DNA from: an uncultured Oscillospiraceae bacterium
Lineage (GTDB): Bacteria > Bacillota > Clostridia > Oscillospirales > Ruminococcaceae
Reading direction: 5' to 3'
Length of the DNA stretch: 5,705 bases
NCBI GenBank assembly: GCA_950097605.1
Contig: CATNEU010000113.1
Location: 1-5,705 of the forward strand
Shown piece after piece: positions 1 to 5,204 of this stretch. The translations under genes were made by a program, and so were the position numbers. The notes under the pieces were generated by a model, which did no database searches, had not been told where the DNA came from, and was given only the letters and a program-made list of their open reading frames with translations. The first letter of the stretch is position 1. Each line of letters opens with the position of its first letter.

Positions 1-125
1 AGCTGCTCCATACTCACGGGGTAGAGGGCGAGGGCAAACGCCATTTCGCCGCTGTCGACGCGCTGCTTGAGCTCGCCAAGGCCGCGTATGCCTCCCACGA
101 AGTCGATCCGCTTGTCGGAGCGGAG
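1..125 (-). pseudogene. DUF1015 family protein, C-terminal fragment (5'-truncated, continues off the left edge)
   Basis: Reading the minus strand from about 122 down to 1 gives roughly 40 residues beginning RSDKRIDFVGGIRGLGELKQ and continuing with a GEMAFALALYPVSMEQL-type stretch. This is the conserved C-terminal region of DUF1015 proteins, in which a (D/S)DKRIDFVGGIRGL block is followed by a YP(T/V)S block. In family members the residues before this block read like ILGIGDPR. Here they are replaced by unrelated sequence (SQPATASGL), and the frame meets a stop at 195-197. The preceding 300 or so residues are therefore missing, and the gene looks broken at about 123. The role of DUF1015 is not established; it often lies near serine biosynthesis genes. 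A natural rearrangement or an assembly join could explain the break. The family call is confident; the pseudogene status is moderately so. Confidence 0.7.
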
Positions 126-381
126 GCCGCTTGCGGTTGCCGGCTGCGATAAGATTTTAACGGTGGATACTCCCTCGGTGGAAACCACGGTGCCCTACCG
201 CAAAATTGCCGAACACCTTGCGCAGGGACAAAGGCAGCTTTCCACCATGCGGGTCGACCACACGATCGACCTGGGAGATTTCGACACGGTCTGTCCGCCG
301 GATATCGCGGATATCATTCTCTCGGCGGACCTGTATGTAAATGGGGAGTCGGCAGCGCTTTATAATGCGCTGCTGTTTTAA
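124..381 (+). pseudogene. Unrecognised coding fragment, C-terminal end only
   Basis: An open frame on the plus strand ends at TAA 379-381 and reads as a plausible protein C-terminus (segments such as PYRKIAEHLAQGQRQL, MRVDHTIDLGDFDTV and ILSADLYVNGESAALYNALL). Acidic and hydrophobic residues alternate as in a folded domain, and it is followed 36 bp later by a strong terminator. The frame upstream of about 124 overlaps the DUF1015 fragment on the other strand, so that part cannot be native. No ATG or GTG with a ribosome binding site is present: the TTG at 67 lies inside DUF1015 sequence and the GTG at 163 has no Shine-Dalgarno. I therefore read it as the 3' end of a gene whose 5' part is lost at the junction. 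I do not recognise the family. It could also be a chance open frame, but the terminator placement favours a real gene end. Confidence 0.45.
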
Positions 382-417
382 ACAGGCCCGTGCACGCAAC
401 AGGCGCGGATACATAAC

Positions 418-452
418 AAACAAGGCCCGCAGATAAACTGCGGGCCTTGTTT
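418..452. terminator. Intrinsic terminator, usable in both directions
   Basis: Perfect 15-bp inverted repeat: arm 418-432 (AAACAAGGCCCGCAG), 5-nt loop ATAAA, arm 438-452. The GC-rich core is flanked by A-rich sequence on the left and TTGTTT on the right. It lies between the plus-strand gene end at 381 and the minus-strand gene end at 490, so it can serve both convergent transcripts. Confidence 0.88.
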
Positions 453-489
453 GCGCGCGCCGCCTGCACCGGCAGCCTGTAGCGCATGC

Positions 490-717
490 TCAAAACATGT
501 GGTTTTGCTTGGACATCATCTCAACCGTGTGGTGCACGCGCTCCTTTGCCATATCTCCGGTTGTGGAGTCCTGGATATAACGGATAATCTGCTTTTTCTC
601 CTGGTTGGAAAGAGAGCCGAAAAACGTCATGGCTTCGGGACGCTGCGCGAGGGCCATGCCAAACCCGAGCGGGATGTCGGGAAAGGCCGCCGGCTCCTGC
701 GGCTGGTTGGGTTTCAT
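490..717 (-). CDS. Small YdeI/OmdA-like helical protein (75 aa)
   Basis: A 75-residue soluble protein with no signal peptide or membrane segment. It opens with a proline-rich stretch, then LGFGMALAQRPEAMTFF at about 17-33, then SLSNQEKKQIIRYIQ and a basic/acidic helix ending RVHHTVEMM. The pattern of F-x-SL, a charged helix ending in YI, and a second helix with ER...VEMM resembles the C-terminal helical segment of the YdeI/OmpD-associated (OmdA) family. Small stand-alone proteins with a GFGMALAQ-type motif are, from memory, common in Clostridia. The ATG at 715-717 is preceded by AGGGGG about 7 nt away, which fixes the start. It lies 82 bp downstream of the trhA-like gene with no clear terminator between, so the two are probably cotranscribed and both end at 418-452. 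Function is unknown; the family assignment is an inference from pattern. Confidence 0.75.
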   Translation of the reverse strand: MKPNQPQEPAAFPDIPLGFGMALAQRPEAMTFFGSLSNQEKKQIIRYIQDSTTGDMAKERVHHTVEMMSKQNHMF

Positions 718-799
718 GCCATCACCCCCTCTGCGCAGAGTATGGGCCGAAACGGCGCGGGATAATCAATCCGCGGCCCGCGGGCGCTTGCGGCACACG

Positions 800-1450
800 C
801 TATATCAAATAGAAAAAAACACAGAGATAGTGAAACAGGCTGCCGAGCATCACGAAGATGTGAAAAATTTCATGGAAGCCGAAGCTCTTGCAGGGATTGG
901 GCTTTTTGAGCGCGTAAAGCACAGCGCCGAAGGTGTACATCACGCCGCCGAGCACCAGCAGCACGATGCCGCCGGTTCCCAGCCGGGCGAGCGAGGGAAT
1001 GTCGATCAAAATGGCCCAGCCCATCAGAATGTAGAGGACGGTGGAGAGCACGCGCGGCATTCCCATCCAGAACACCTTGAGCAGCGTACCTGCCAGCGCG
1101 ACCGCCCACATGGCGGCAGTGAAAACAGCGCCTTTGGTTCCCTGCACACAGACCAGCAAAAGCGGCGTGTAGGTGCCGGCAATCAGCACATAGATCATGG
1201 CGTGGTCGAGCTTGCGCAAAACCAGCGTGCTCCGGTCGGAGCGGTGTGCATAGTGGTACAGGCTGCTCGCGGCGTACAGACCGATGAGCGAGGCCCCGAA
1301 GATCACGGCTGCGGCCGTCACGGAGGGGGCCGCCCCCTCGAAGGCGCATTTCACCAGCAGCAAAATGGTGCCGGCGACTGCCAGGCAGGCGCCCAGAAAA
1401 TGTGTGCCGCTGCTCACGGGGTCGCGGGCTTTTTGGAAAAAGCGGCTCAT
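800..1450 (-). CDS. trhA: TrhA / hemolysin III family membrane protein (PAQR superfamily)
   Basis: 216-residue, seven-helix integral membrane protein of the cytoplasmic membrane. Family signature residues are all present: SSLYHY at 62-67 (Ser and His66), KLDHAMIYVLIAGTYTP at 80-96 (Asp82, His83), and HEIFHIF at 193-199 with a further His at 207. These Ser/Asp/His residues form the putative metal site of PAQR-type proteins. Full length for the family (about 210-220 aa). The family was named for haemolysis by a Bacillus homologue; in Bacteria its members are linked to membrane energetics and lipid homeostasis, so the name does not imply a toxin. Start: ATG 1448-1450 has GGAG 7-8 nt upstream; an in-frame TTG at 1475-1477 would add nine residues but has no ribosome binding site. 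It is divergent from the DUF1836 gene and heads a probable two-gene operon with the small protein at 490-717. Confidence 0.95.
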   Translation of the reverse strand: MSRFFQKARDPVSSGTHFLGACLAVAGTILLLVKCAFEGAAPSVTAAAVIFGASLIGLYAASSLYHYAHRSDRSTLVLRKLDHAMIYVLIAGTYTPLLLVCVQGTKGAVFTAAMWAVALAGTLLKVFWMGMPRVLSTVLYILMGWAILIDIPSLARLGTGGIVLLVLGGVMYTFGAVLYALKKPNPCKSFGFHEIFHIFVMLGSLFHYLCVFFYLI

Positions 1451-1508
1451 AGCATCACTCCAATCGGTATATTGCAAAATATAGTATTAAAAACTACTTC
1501 ATGTGATT

Positions 1509-1536
1509 ATCATATCATGCTGATTCAAAACTGCAA
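1509..1536 (-). promoter_or_regulatory. Possible promoter for the trhA operon
   Basis: On the minus strand TTGCAG (1531-1536) is separated by 16 nt from TATGAT (1509-1514). The -10 box is a 5/6 match; the -35 is weak (3/6). It points at the trhA-like gene and would give a leader of about 50 nt. Other AT-rich hexamers in the same stretch (for example TACTAT closer to the gene) compete with it. Confidence 0.3.
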
Positions 1537-1545
1537 GCATTTTGA

Positions 1546-1574
1546 TTGAAATATTCTGTGAATTCCGCTAAAAT
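1546..1574 (+). promoter_or_regulatory. Probable sigma-A promoter for the DUF1836 gene
   Basis: TTGAAA (1546-1551), 17-nt spacer, TAAAAT (1569-1574). Both boxes are close to consensus and the spacing is ideal. Transcription would start near 1581, leaving a leader of about 54 nt before the ATG at 1635. It sits in the AT-rich divergent intergenic region facing away from trhA. Confidence 0.5.
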
Positions 1575-1634
1575 ATTTGATAGGCGCCGGCACTCCGGTG
1601 TACGGGTATGTTATTGGTAAGGGGGACTGGCTCA

Positions 1635-2249
1635 ATGGAAGAGAAACAGTTGGAAGAGATATTGGCGCAGGCGTCGGAAGAAGCCGGCGTGCATCCCGAA
1701 GACATTCCCAACCTGGATCTATATATGGACCAGATCGTCACGCTGTTTGAAGAGTGGCTCGCCTCCGATAAACGGGGAGAGCAGGAAAAATTGCTGACCA
1801 AGACGATGGTGAACAACTACAGCAAAGAAGGGCTGATCAAGCCTGTTAAGGGAAAAAAATACGCCAGGGAGCACATTTTGCAAATGCTGCTGATCTATCA
1901 CCTCAAGCAGTCGCTTTCGATCCAGGATATCGGTAGGGTGTTTGCGGGTGTGCGTTCGCAGCGGAAGGAGACGCTGGATGCGGCGGCGGACCTCAGCGCA
2001 CTGTATGAGCGGTTTATCACGACAAATGAAAAACAGTGGGATGCGCTGCGCGGTTTGCTGCTGGAGGGCTTTGCGGATTGCCGGACCGGGTCGAAGGAGG
2101 ACCTGTTGTTCTGCATTCTCTGTATGTCTGCGCTGTCCCATCGGCTCAACCGCTGCAGCGAGCAGCTGATTGACCGGTTTTTTGCGTTGGAGAAGCAGCC
2201 GCCGGGCAGGGAGAAAAACGTTCCGAAAGAGAAGCGCACGAAGTCCTAG
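1635..2249 (+). CDS. DUF1836 domain-containing protein, putative MerR-like regulator
   Basis: 204-residue soluble protein. Residues about 24-110 match DUF1836: IPNLDLYMDQIVTLFEEWL, then LTKTMVNNYSKEGLI, then KKYAREHILQMLLIYHLKQ and SLSIQDI. The NYSKEGLI-x-P...KKY-x-x-EHI arrangement resembles the helix-turn-helix plus wing of MerR-type regulators, so DNA binding is a reasonable inference, though the family is uncharacterised. The remaining part is helical with a Cys-rich hydrophobic segment (about 158-175), and the C-terminus is a basic, lysine-rich tail (about 190-204). Start: ATG 1635 has AAGGGGG at 1619-1625, 9 nt upstream; an in-frame ATG at 1608 lacks any ribosome binding site. DUF1836 genes are typical of Firmicutes. 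No terminator is seen for it on its own strand; the hairpin at 2291-2312 faces the other way. Confidence 0.9.
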   Translation: MEEKQLEEILAQASEEAGVHPEDIPNLDLYMDQIVTLFEEWLASDKRGEQEKLLTKTMVNNYSKEGLIKPVKGKKYAREHILQMLLIYHLKQSLSIQDIGRVFAGVRSQRKETLDAAADLSALYERFITTNEKQWDALRGLLLEGFADCRTGSKEDLLFCILCMSALSHRLNRCSEQLIDRFFALEKQPPGREKNVPKEKRTKS

Positions 2250-2282
2250 CGTGTTTTCCACACATTGCGGATCGCTTTGGGC

Positions 2283-2312
2283 AAAAAAAGAGACTGTTTC
2301 TATAAACAGTCT
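2283..2312 (-). terminator. Intrinsic terminator of the minus-strand sRNA candidate
   Basis: Perfect 9-bp inverted repeat (2291-2299 AGACTGTTT, loop CTAT 2300-2303, 2304-2312). On the minus strand the hairpin is followed by C and seven T (2289-2283). On the plus strand the 3' side is GAAAAATAATG, which is not a terminator tail, so the orientation is clear. Confidence 0.75.
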
Positions 2313-2358
2313 GAAAAATAATGATTTGGGAAGTGAAAGGGTTTATGAAGGGAGTTGC
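2283..2358 (-). ncRNA. Candidate small RNA, about 75 nt, minus strand
   Basis: A consensus promoter (2365-2393) is followed on the same strand by an intrinsic terminator (2283-2312), with no gene between. Predicted transcript: start near 2358, end near 2283. The 5' part is single-stranded in appearance and CU-rich, with CUCCCUUC (antisense of 2347-2354), ACCCUUUCAC and CUUCCC, motifs complementary to Shine-Dalgarno sequences. An A/U-rich linker and the terminator hairpin follow. This layout matches trans-acting sRNAs of Gram-positive bacteria, which use C-rich single-stranded seeds. The transcript lies opposite sequence downstream of the DUF1836 stop, so it could also act on a read-through tail of that mRNA. 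Too short and start-less to encode a peptide. I recognise no known sRNA family. Confidence 0.55.
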
Positions 2359-2364
2359 AAACAT

Positions 2365-2393
2365 ATAATAGCATAATTTACATTATATGTCAA
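2365..2393 (-). promoter_or_regulatory. Strong sigma-A promoter on the minus strand
   Basis: On the minus strand TTGACA (2388-2393, perfect consensus), 17-nt spacer (2371-2387), TATTAT (2365-2370, 5/6). It is the best-matching promoter in the window. No minus-strand gene follows it; only the terminator at 2283-2312 does. Confidence 0.7.
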
Positions 2394-2475
2394 CTGTCTG
2401 CGCGAAGTTTTTAAGAATTATTATTCATTTGCAGCCCGCCCCGCTTTTTCCGGCGGCAAAACGGGGAGATAGGCA

Positions 2476-3693
2476 ATGGGCCGCCGGAGAAAAGATGGTG
2501 AACCGATGCTGATTGTACACGCAAACCTCTATACTATGGAAGGCGACCCGATTCCCGACGGCTATATCCGCACTGGCCGAGACAAAATTTTGGAGGTTGG
2601 CTGCATGCCGCCCCCGCCCAGCCTGGACCAAACCGAAACCATAATCGACGCGAAAGGGGCCATGGTGTTGCCGGGCTTTGTGGACGCGCACTCCCACATT
2701 GGCATGTGGGAGGATGGCCTGAACTTTGAAGGGGACGACGGCAATGAGGCCACCGACCCGCTGACGCCGCAGCTGCGTGCGATTGACGCGGTCAACCCGC
2801 TGGACCGCTGCTTTGCGGAGGCGCTGGCCGGTGGTGTGACAACCGTGCTGACCGGACCGGGCAGCGCCAACCCAATCGGCGGGCAGTTTGTGGCATTGAA
2901 GACCTATGGCAGGCGCATCGACGACATGGTGGTGGCCGCGCCCGCCGCGATGAAGATGGCGCTCGGAGAGAACCCCAAAACGGTCTATCATGAAAAGGGG
3001 CGCACGCCCTGCACCCGTATGGCGACCGCGGCGCTGATCCGCGAGCAGCTCTGTAAAGCACAGCGGTACCGCCAGCAAAAGCTGGAAGCCAAATTTGGCG
3101 AGGAGAAGGACGAGCCTGCCTTTGACGGCAGGTGCGAAGCGCTGATCCCCGTACTGGAGAAGACCTGTAAAGTGCAGATTCATGCGCACCGGGCGGACGA
3201 CCTGTTCACGGCGATCCGCATTGCAAAGGAGTTCGACCTGGATTACGTGCTGGTGCATGCGACCGAGGGGTTCCGGATTGCACAGGAGCTGTGCGCCGAG
3301 CAGGCCGCCGTGATCACCGGGCCGCTGCTGACCGACCGGTCCAAGCCCGAATTGCGGATGCTCACGCCTGCAAACCCCGGCCTGCTCTGGTCGGCTGGAG
3401 TCGAGGCGGCGATCTGCACCGACCATCCCGTGATTCCCGAGCAGTATTTGCCGCTGTGCGCAGGGCTGGCGGTCCGGGAGGGAATGCCGCATGACGCGGC
3501 TCTGCGCGCGATTACAATAGTGCCCGCGCGCATTTGCGGCATCGACGGGCGCGTCGGCTCGCTCGCACCGGGGAAGGACGCGGATATTCTATTGTTCGAG
3601 AGCGACCCGCTTTCGGTCTATGCAAAGCCCTCGCTGGTGATAGCGGGCGGGGAAATCAGGGAGAGAAGAGGCGGTTTTGTTGAGAAAGCTTGA
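2476..3693 (+). CDS. Amidohydrolase family protein (imidazolonepropionase-like)
   Basis: 405-residue cytoplasmic metal-dependent hydrolase. Residues 11-70 are the N-terminal beta-sandwich part, leading into GFVDAHSHIG (68-76) with the metal-binding HxH at His72/His74. GGVTTVLTGPGSANPIGGQF (119-138) and AMKMALGENPK (158-168) are typical of the imidazolonepropionase-like group (COG1228). Further metal/active-site candidates are IHAHR (His236, His238), VHATEG (His261) and CTDHP (Asp316). The C-terminus has the usual GSLAPGKDADILLF. The set of ligands is complete, so the enzyme should be active; the substrate (a cyclic amide or an N-acyl/dipeptide compound) cannot be read from sequence. Start: ATG 2476 has GGGGAG 7 nt upstream; ATG 2506 (MLIVHANLYT) matches where homologues usually begin but has a poorer site. 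Its stop overlaps the next gene. Confidence 0.93.
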   Translation: MGRRRKDGEPMLIVHANLYTMEGDPIPDGYIRTGRDKILEVGCMPPPPSLDQTETIIDAKGAMVLPGFVDAHSHIGMWEDGLNFEGDDGNEATDPLTPQLRAIDAVNPLDRCFAEALAGGVTTVLTGPGSANPIGGQFVALKTYGRRIDDMVVAAPAAMKMALGENPKTVYHEKGRTPCTRMATAALIREQLCKAQRYRQQKLEAKFGEEKDEPAFDGRCEALIPVLEKTCKVQIHAHRADDLFTAIRIAKEFDLDYVLVHATEGFRIAQELCAEQAAVITGPLLTDRSKPELRMLTPANPGLLWSAGVEAAICTDHPVIPEQYLPLCAGLAVREGMPHDAALRAITIVPARICGIDGRVGSLAPGKDADILLFESDPLSVYAKPSLVIAGGEIRERRGGFVEKA

Positions 3694-4522
3694 TACGGCG
3701 AAGATTACCGAAGCGGTGGCGGCGCTCTGCGTGCGTGCGAACAAACGGCTGCCCTGTGATATTGAATCGCGGCTGCGCGGCGCGCTCCGGGACGAGGCGT
3801 CTCCGGTTGGGAGAGACGTGCTGCAAAGCCTGCTGGACAACTGTGCGGTTGCGAAGGAATTGGACGTGCCGGTCTGCCAGGACACGGGTATGGCCACCGT
3901 GTTTCTGGAGCTGGGCATGGAGGTGCTGCTGACCGGCGCGCCGCTTGAAGAGGCGGTCAATGCCGGCGTGGCCAAGGGGTACGCCGAGGGCCTGCTGCGG
4001 TGCTCGGTGGTGCGCGACCCGCTGCGGCGCGTCAATACGGGGGATAACACCCCGGCGGTGCTGCACACGCGCATTGTCCCGGGCAGCCGTGTGAAAATCA
4101 CGGTGGCGCCCAAGGGCTTCGGCAGCGAGAATATGAGCGCCATGCGGATGTTCACCCCGGCCGCGGGCGCGGACGAAATTGTGGATTTTGTGGTGCGGAC
4201 GGTGGAAAAGGCCGGCAGCAACCCCTGTCCGCCGGTCGTGGTGGGCGTGGGAATCGGCGGCAATTTTGAATATTGCGCCTATCTTGCGAAAAAGGCGCTC
4301 TGCCGCAGCACCGATACGCCCAACCCGGACGAGTTCTATGCGGCGCTTGAACGGGAGATGCTCGAAAAAGTCAATGCGCTGGGCATTGGGCCGCAGGGCT
4401 TTGGCGGCGCCGCCACGGCGCTTGCGGTCAATATCGAGGCTTTTCCAACACATATAGCGGGCCTGCCCGTGGCGGTCAATATGGGGTGCCATGTGACACG
4501 GCACGAGACGGTGTGGCTATAA
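3680..4522 (+). CDS. Fumarate hydratase class I / L-tartrate dehydratase, alpha subunit
   Basis: 280-residue N-terminal-type subunit of the heterodimeric [4Fe-4S] fumarate hydratase/tartrate dehydratase family (TtdA/FumA-alpha; PF05681). In the active enzyme it reversibly hydrates fumarate to malate, or dehydrates tartrate, and needs a separate beta subunit. The three cluster cysteines are visible: VCQDTGMA (Cys66), PCPPVVVGVGIGG (Cys183) and NMGCHVTRH (Cys270). NTGDNTPAV and KGFGSENMSAMRMF (about 144-157) are also family blocks. Length is normal for alpha. Start: TTG 3680 gives MRKLDTAKI and has GAGG 8 nt upstream; TTG 3677 would add one residue. It overlaps the amidohydrolase stop by 14 bp, so translation is probably coupled. 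No beta subunit gene follows: a terminator begins at the stop codon. Fumarase versus tartrate dehydratase, or another hydro-lyase, cannot be decided here. Confidence 0.93.
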   Translation: MRKLDTAKITEAVAALCVRANKRLPCDIESRLRGALRDEASPVGRDVLQSLLDNCAVAKELDVPVCQDTGMATVFLELGMEVLLTGAPLEEAVNAGVAKGYAEGLLRCSVVRDPLRRVNTGDNTPAVLHTRIVPGSRVKITVAPKGFGSENMSAMRMFTPAAGADEIVDFVVRTVEKAGSNPCPPVVVGVGIGGNFEYCAYLAKKALCRSTDTPNPDEFYAALEREMLEKVNALGIGPQGFGGAATALAVNIEAFPTHIAGLPVAVNMGCHVTRHETVWL

Positions 4523-4564
4523 AAAGGGGCTGTGCAAGGGTTTCTTGCACAGCCCCTTTTTATA
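4518..4564 (+). terminator. Strong intrinsic terminator overlapping the fumarase stop codon
   Basis: Perfect 21-bp inverted repeat: arm 4518-4538, 5-nt loop GGTTT, arm 4544-4564. The core is GGGGCTGTGCAAG paired with its complement, and the stem ends in five A on the left and five T on the right. The TAA stop (4520-4522) lies inside the left arm. It can work in both directions and separates the amidohydrolase-fumarase operon from the repeat element. Confidence 0.92.
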
Positions 4565-4760
4565 GGTTTTTGATGTGTCAATCTTTTGGTTTGTCGCTCG
4601 GGCCGCGAGGGTGTGTTTTGAAGCTTTTTCTTATAGCTTTTTGATGCGTCTTTCCTTTAGCTTGTCGCTCGGGCCGCGACGGGGCGCTTTCTTTTTGGAT
4701 TGATCTCCTTAACCTTTTGATTCATCTTTCCTTTAGTTTGTCGCTCGGGCCGCGACGAGC
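4565..4760 (+). repeat. Left tandem repeat array, three units
   Basis: Three copies of TTGTCGCTCGGGCCGCGA at 4591-4608, 4662-4679 and 4738-4755, spaced 71 and 76 bp. The sequence between cores is also conserved (TTTTTGATG/C-G-TC, CTTTAG, AGCTTTTT motifs), so the repeat unit is the full 71-76 bp. The core contains the self-complementary CGGGCCGC-type GC block. Confidence 0.88.
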
Positions 4761-4761
4761 C

Positions 4762-4788
4762 CATCCTTTTTCGTGAAGAAAAAGGATG
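4762..4788. repeat. Left internal hairpin of the element
   Basis: CATCCTTTTT (4762-4771) and AAAAAGGATG (4779-4788) form a perfect 10-bp stem with a 7-nt loop. It is the mirror partner of the hairpin at 5175-5204 and marks the boundary between tandem units and inner arm. Confidence 0.8.
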
Positions 4789-4789
4789 C

Positions 4790-5174
4790 AAAAATTCAGT
4801 TAAGGGGTGCCGCTACCTTCCTCCATTTGACTCTGCGCCGTATTCGGATGAGCAAAGGGCGACAGAACAGAGGTCGCAGGAAGTGCGATGTCGGGTCGGA
4901 AGACGCGCCCCTTAACAATCCCCAGCCGTACCCGAGTGGGGATACTTTTATAAGGCTCCCTGCAAGGGAGGGGCAATTGGTTCGTTCCCCTCTTTTGCAG
5001 CGAGCCTTTTTCTATCGGTTTAGCTTCCCTCCTGGAACGGGGATCGTGAAGGGGGCAGTCCCGCGACCCTGCGCCATACTTTCCGCGAGCGTTGTTCCGT
5101 CGCCCTTTGCCGCGCTGTGTACGGCGTGCAGTCCATTGGAGCGGCGCCGTTAGCCCCCTTGACCAGCCTTTTTG
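4790..5174. repeat. Inner inverted arms with central hairpin
   Basis: The minus strand of 4790-4925 aligns with the plus strand of 5038-5174. Shared landmarks in order are GGGGAT(T/C)GT(T/G)AAGGGG, a CCGACC/CCGCGACC block, TGTTC(T/C)GTCGCCCTTTG, TACGGCG, GCAG/CAGAGTC-AATGGAG, and CCCTTAA/CCCTTGA leading to TTTTTGCATCC. The divergence lies mainly in the GC-rich stretches. At the centre, GGCTCCCTGCAA (4954-4965) pairs with TTGCAGCGAGCC (4995-5006, one mismatch) and GAGGGG (4968-4973) with CCCCTC (4987-4992). Confidence 0.72.
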
Positions 5175-5204
5175 CATCCTTTTTGGGCTGCGCCAAAAAG
5201 GATG
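5175..5204. repeat. Right internal hairpin of the element
   Basis: CATCCTTTTTGG (5175-5186) and CCAAAAAGGATG (5193-5204) form a perfect 12-bp stem with a 6-nt loop. It mirrors the hairpin at 4762-4788; loop sequences differ while stems agree, which suggests the stem is what is conserved. Confidence 0.8.

Noticed and set aside
157..423. 88-codon minus-strand frame near the left edge
   Set aside because: Arg/His-rich, passes through the terminator stem, and is antisense to the more protein-like plus-strand tail.
605..1549. 314-codon plus-strand frame opposite the trhA-like gene
   Set aside because: Rich in His, Gln, Glu and Ala, the usual shadow of a GC-rich membrane protein gene. The minus-strand frame has all PAQR family motifs.
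1719..2261. Minus-strand frame opposite the DUF1836 gene
   Set aside because: Shadow frame without start signals; plus-strand product matches a family.
2283..2364. Short peptide starting ATG at 2364 on the minus strand
   Set aside because: The ATG lies between the -10 box and the expected transcription start, so it would not be in the RNA, and there is no ribosome binding site. The frame also runs through the terminator.
2347..2370. Plus-strand micro-ORF MKGVANI after GTGAAAGGG
   Set aside because: It has a ribosome-binding-like sequence, but only seven codons, no plus-strand promoter, and the same purine tract is better explained as the complement of the sRNA seed region.
2425..3492. 355-codon minus-strand frame opposite the amidohydrolase
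   Set aside because: Arg/His/Gln-rich antisense frame; the plus strand carries complete metal-binding motifs and a ribosome binding site.
3656..4504. 282-codon minus-strand frame opposite the fumarase alpha gene
   Set aside because: Antisense shadow rich in Arg and His; the plus strand has all three cluster cysteines and family blocks.
4591..4755. CRISPR-like array of 18-bp repeats
   Set aside because: Only three copies per side, spacing 71-76 bp, and the sequences between cores are themselves repeated. CRISPR spacers would be unrelated, and no cas gene is nearby.
4773..5153. 126-codon plus-strand frame within the repeat element
   Set aside because: Covers both inverted inner arms and the central hairpin, low-complexity, no recognisable family and no Shine-Dalgarno.
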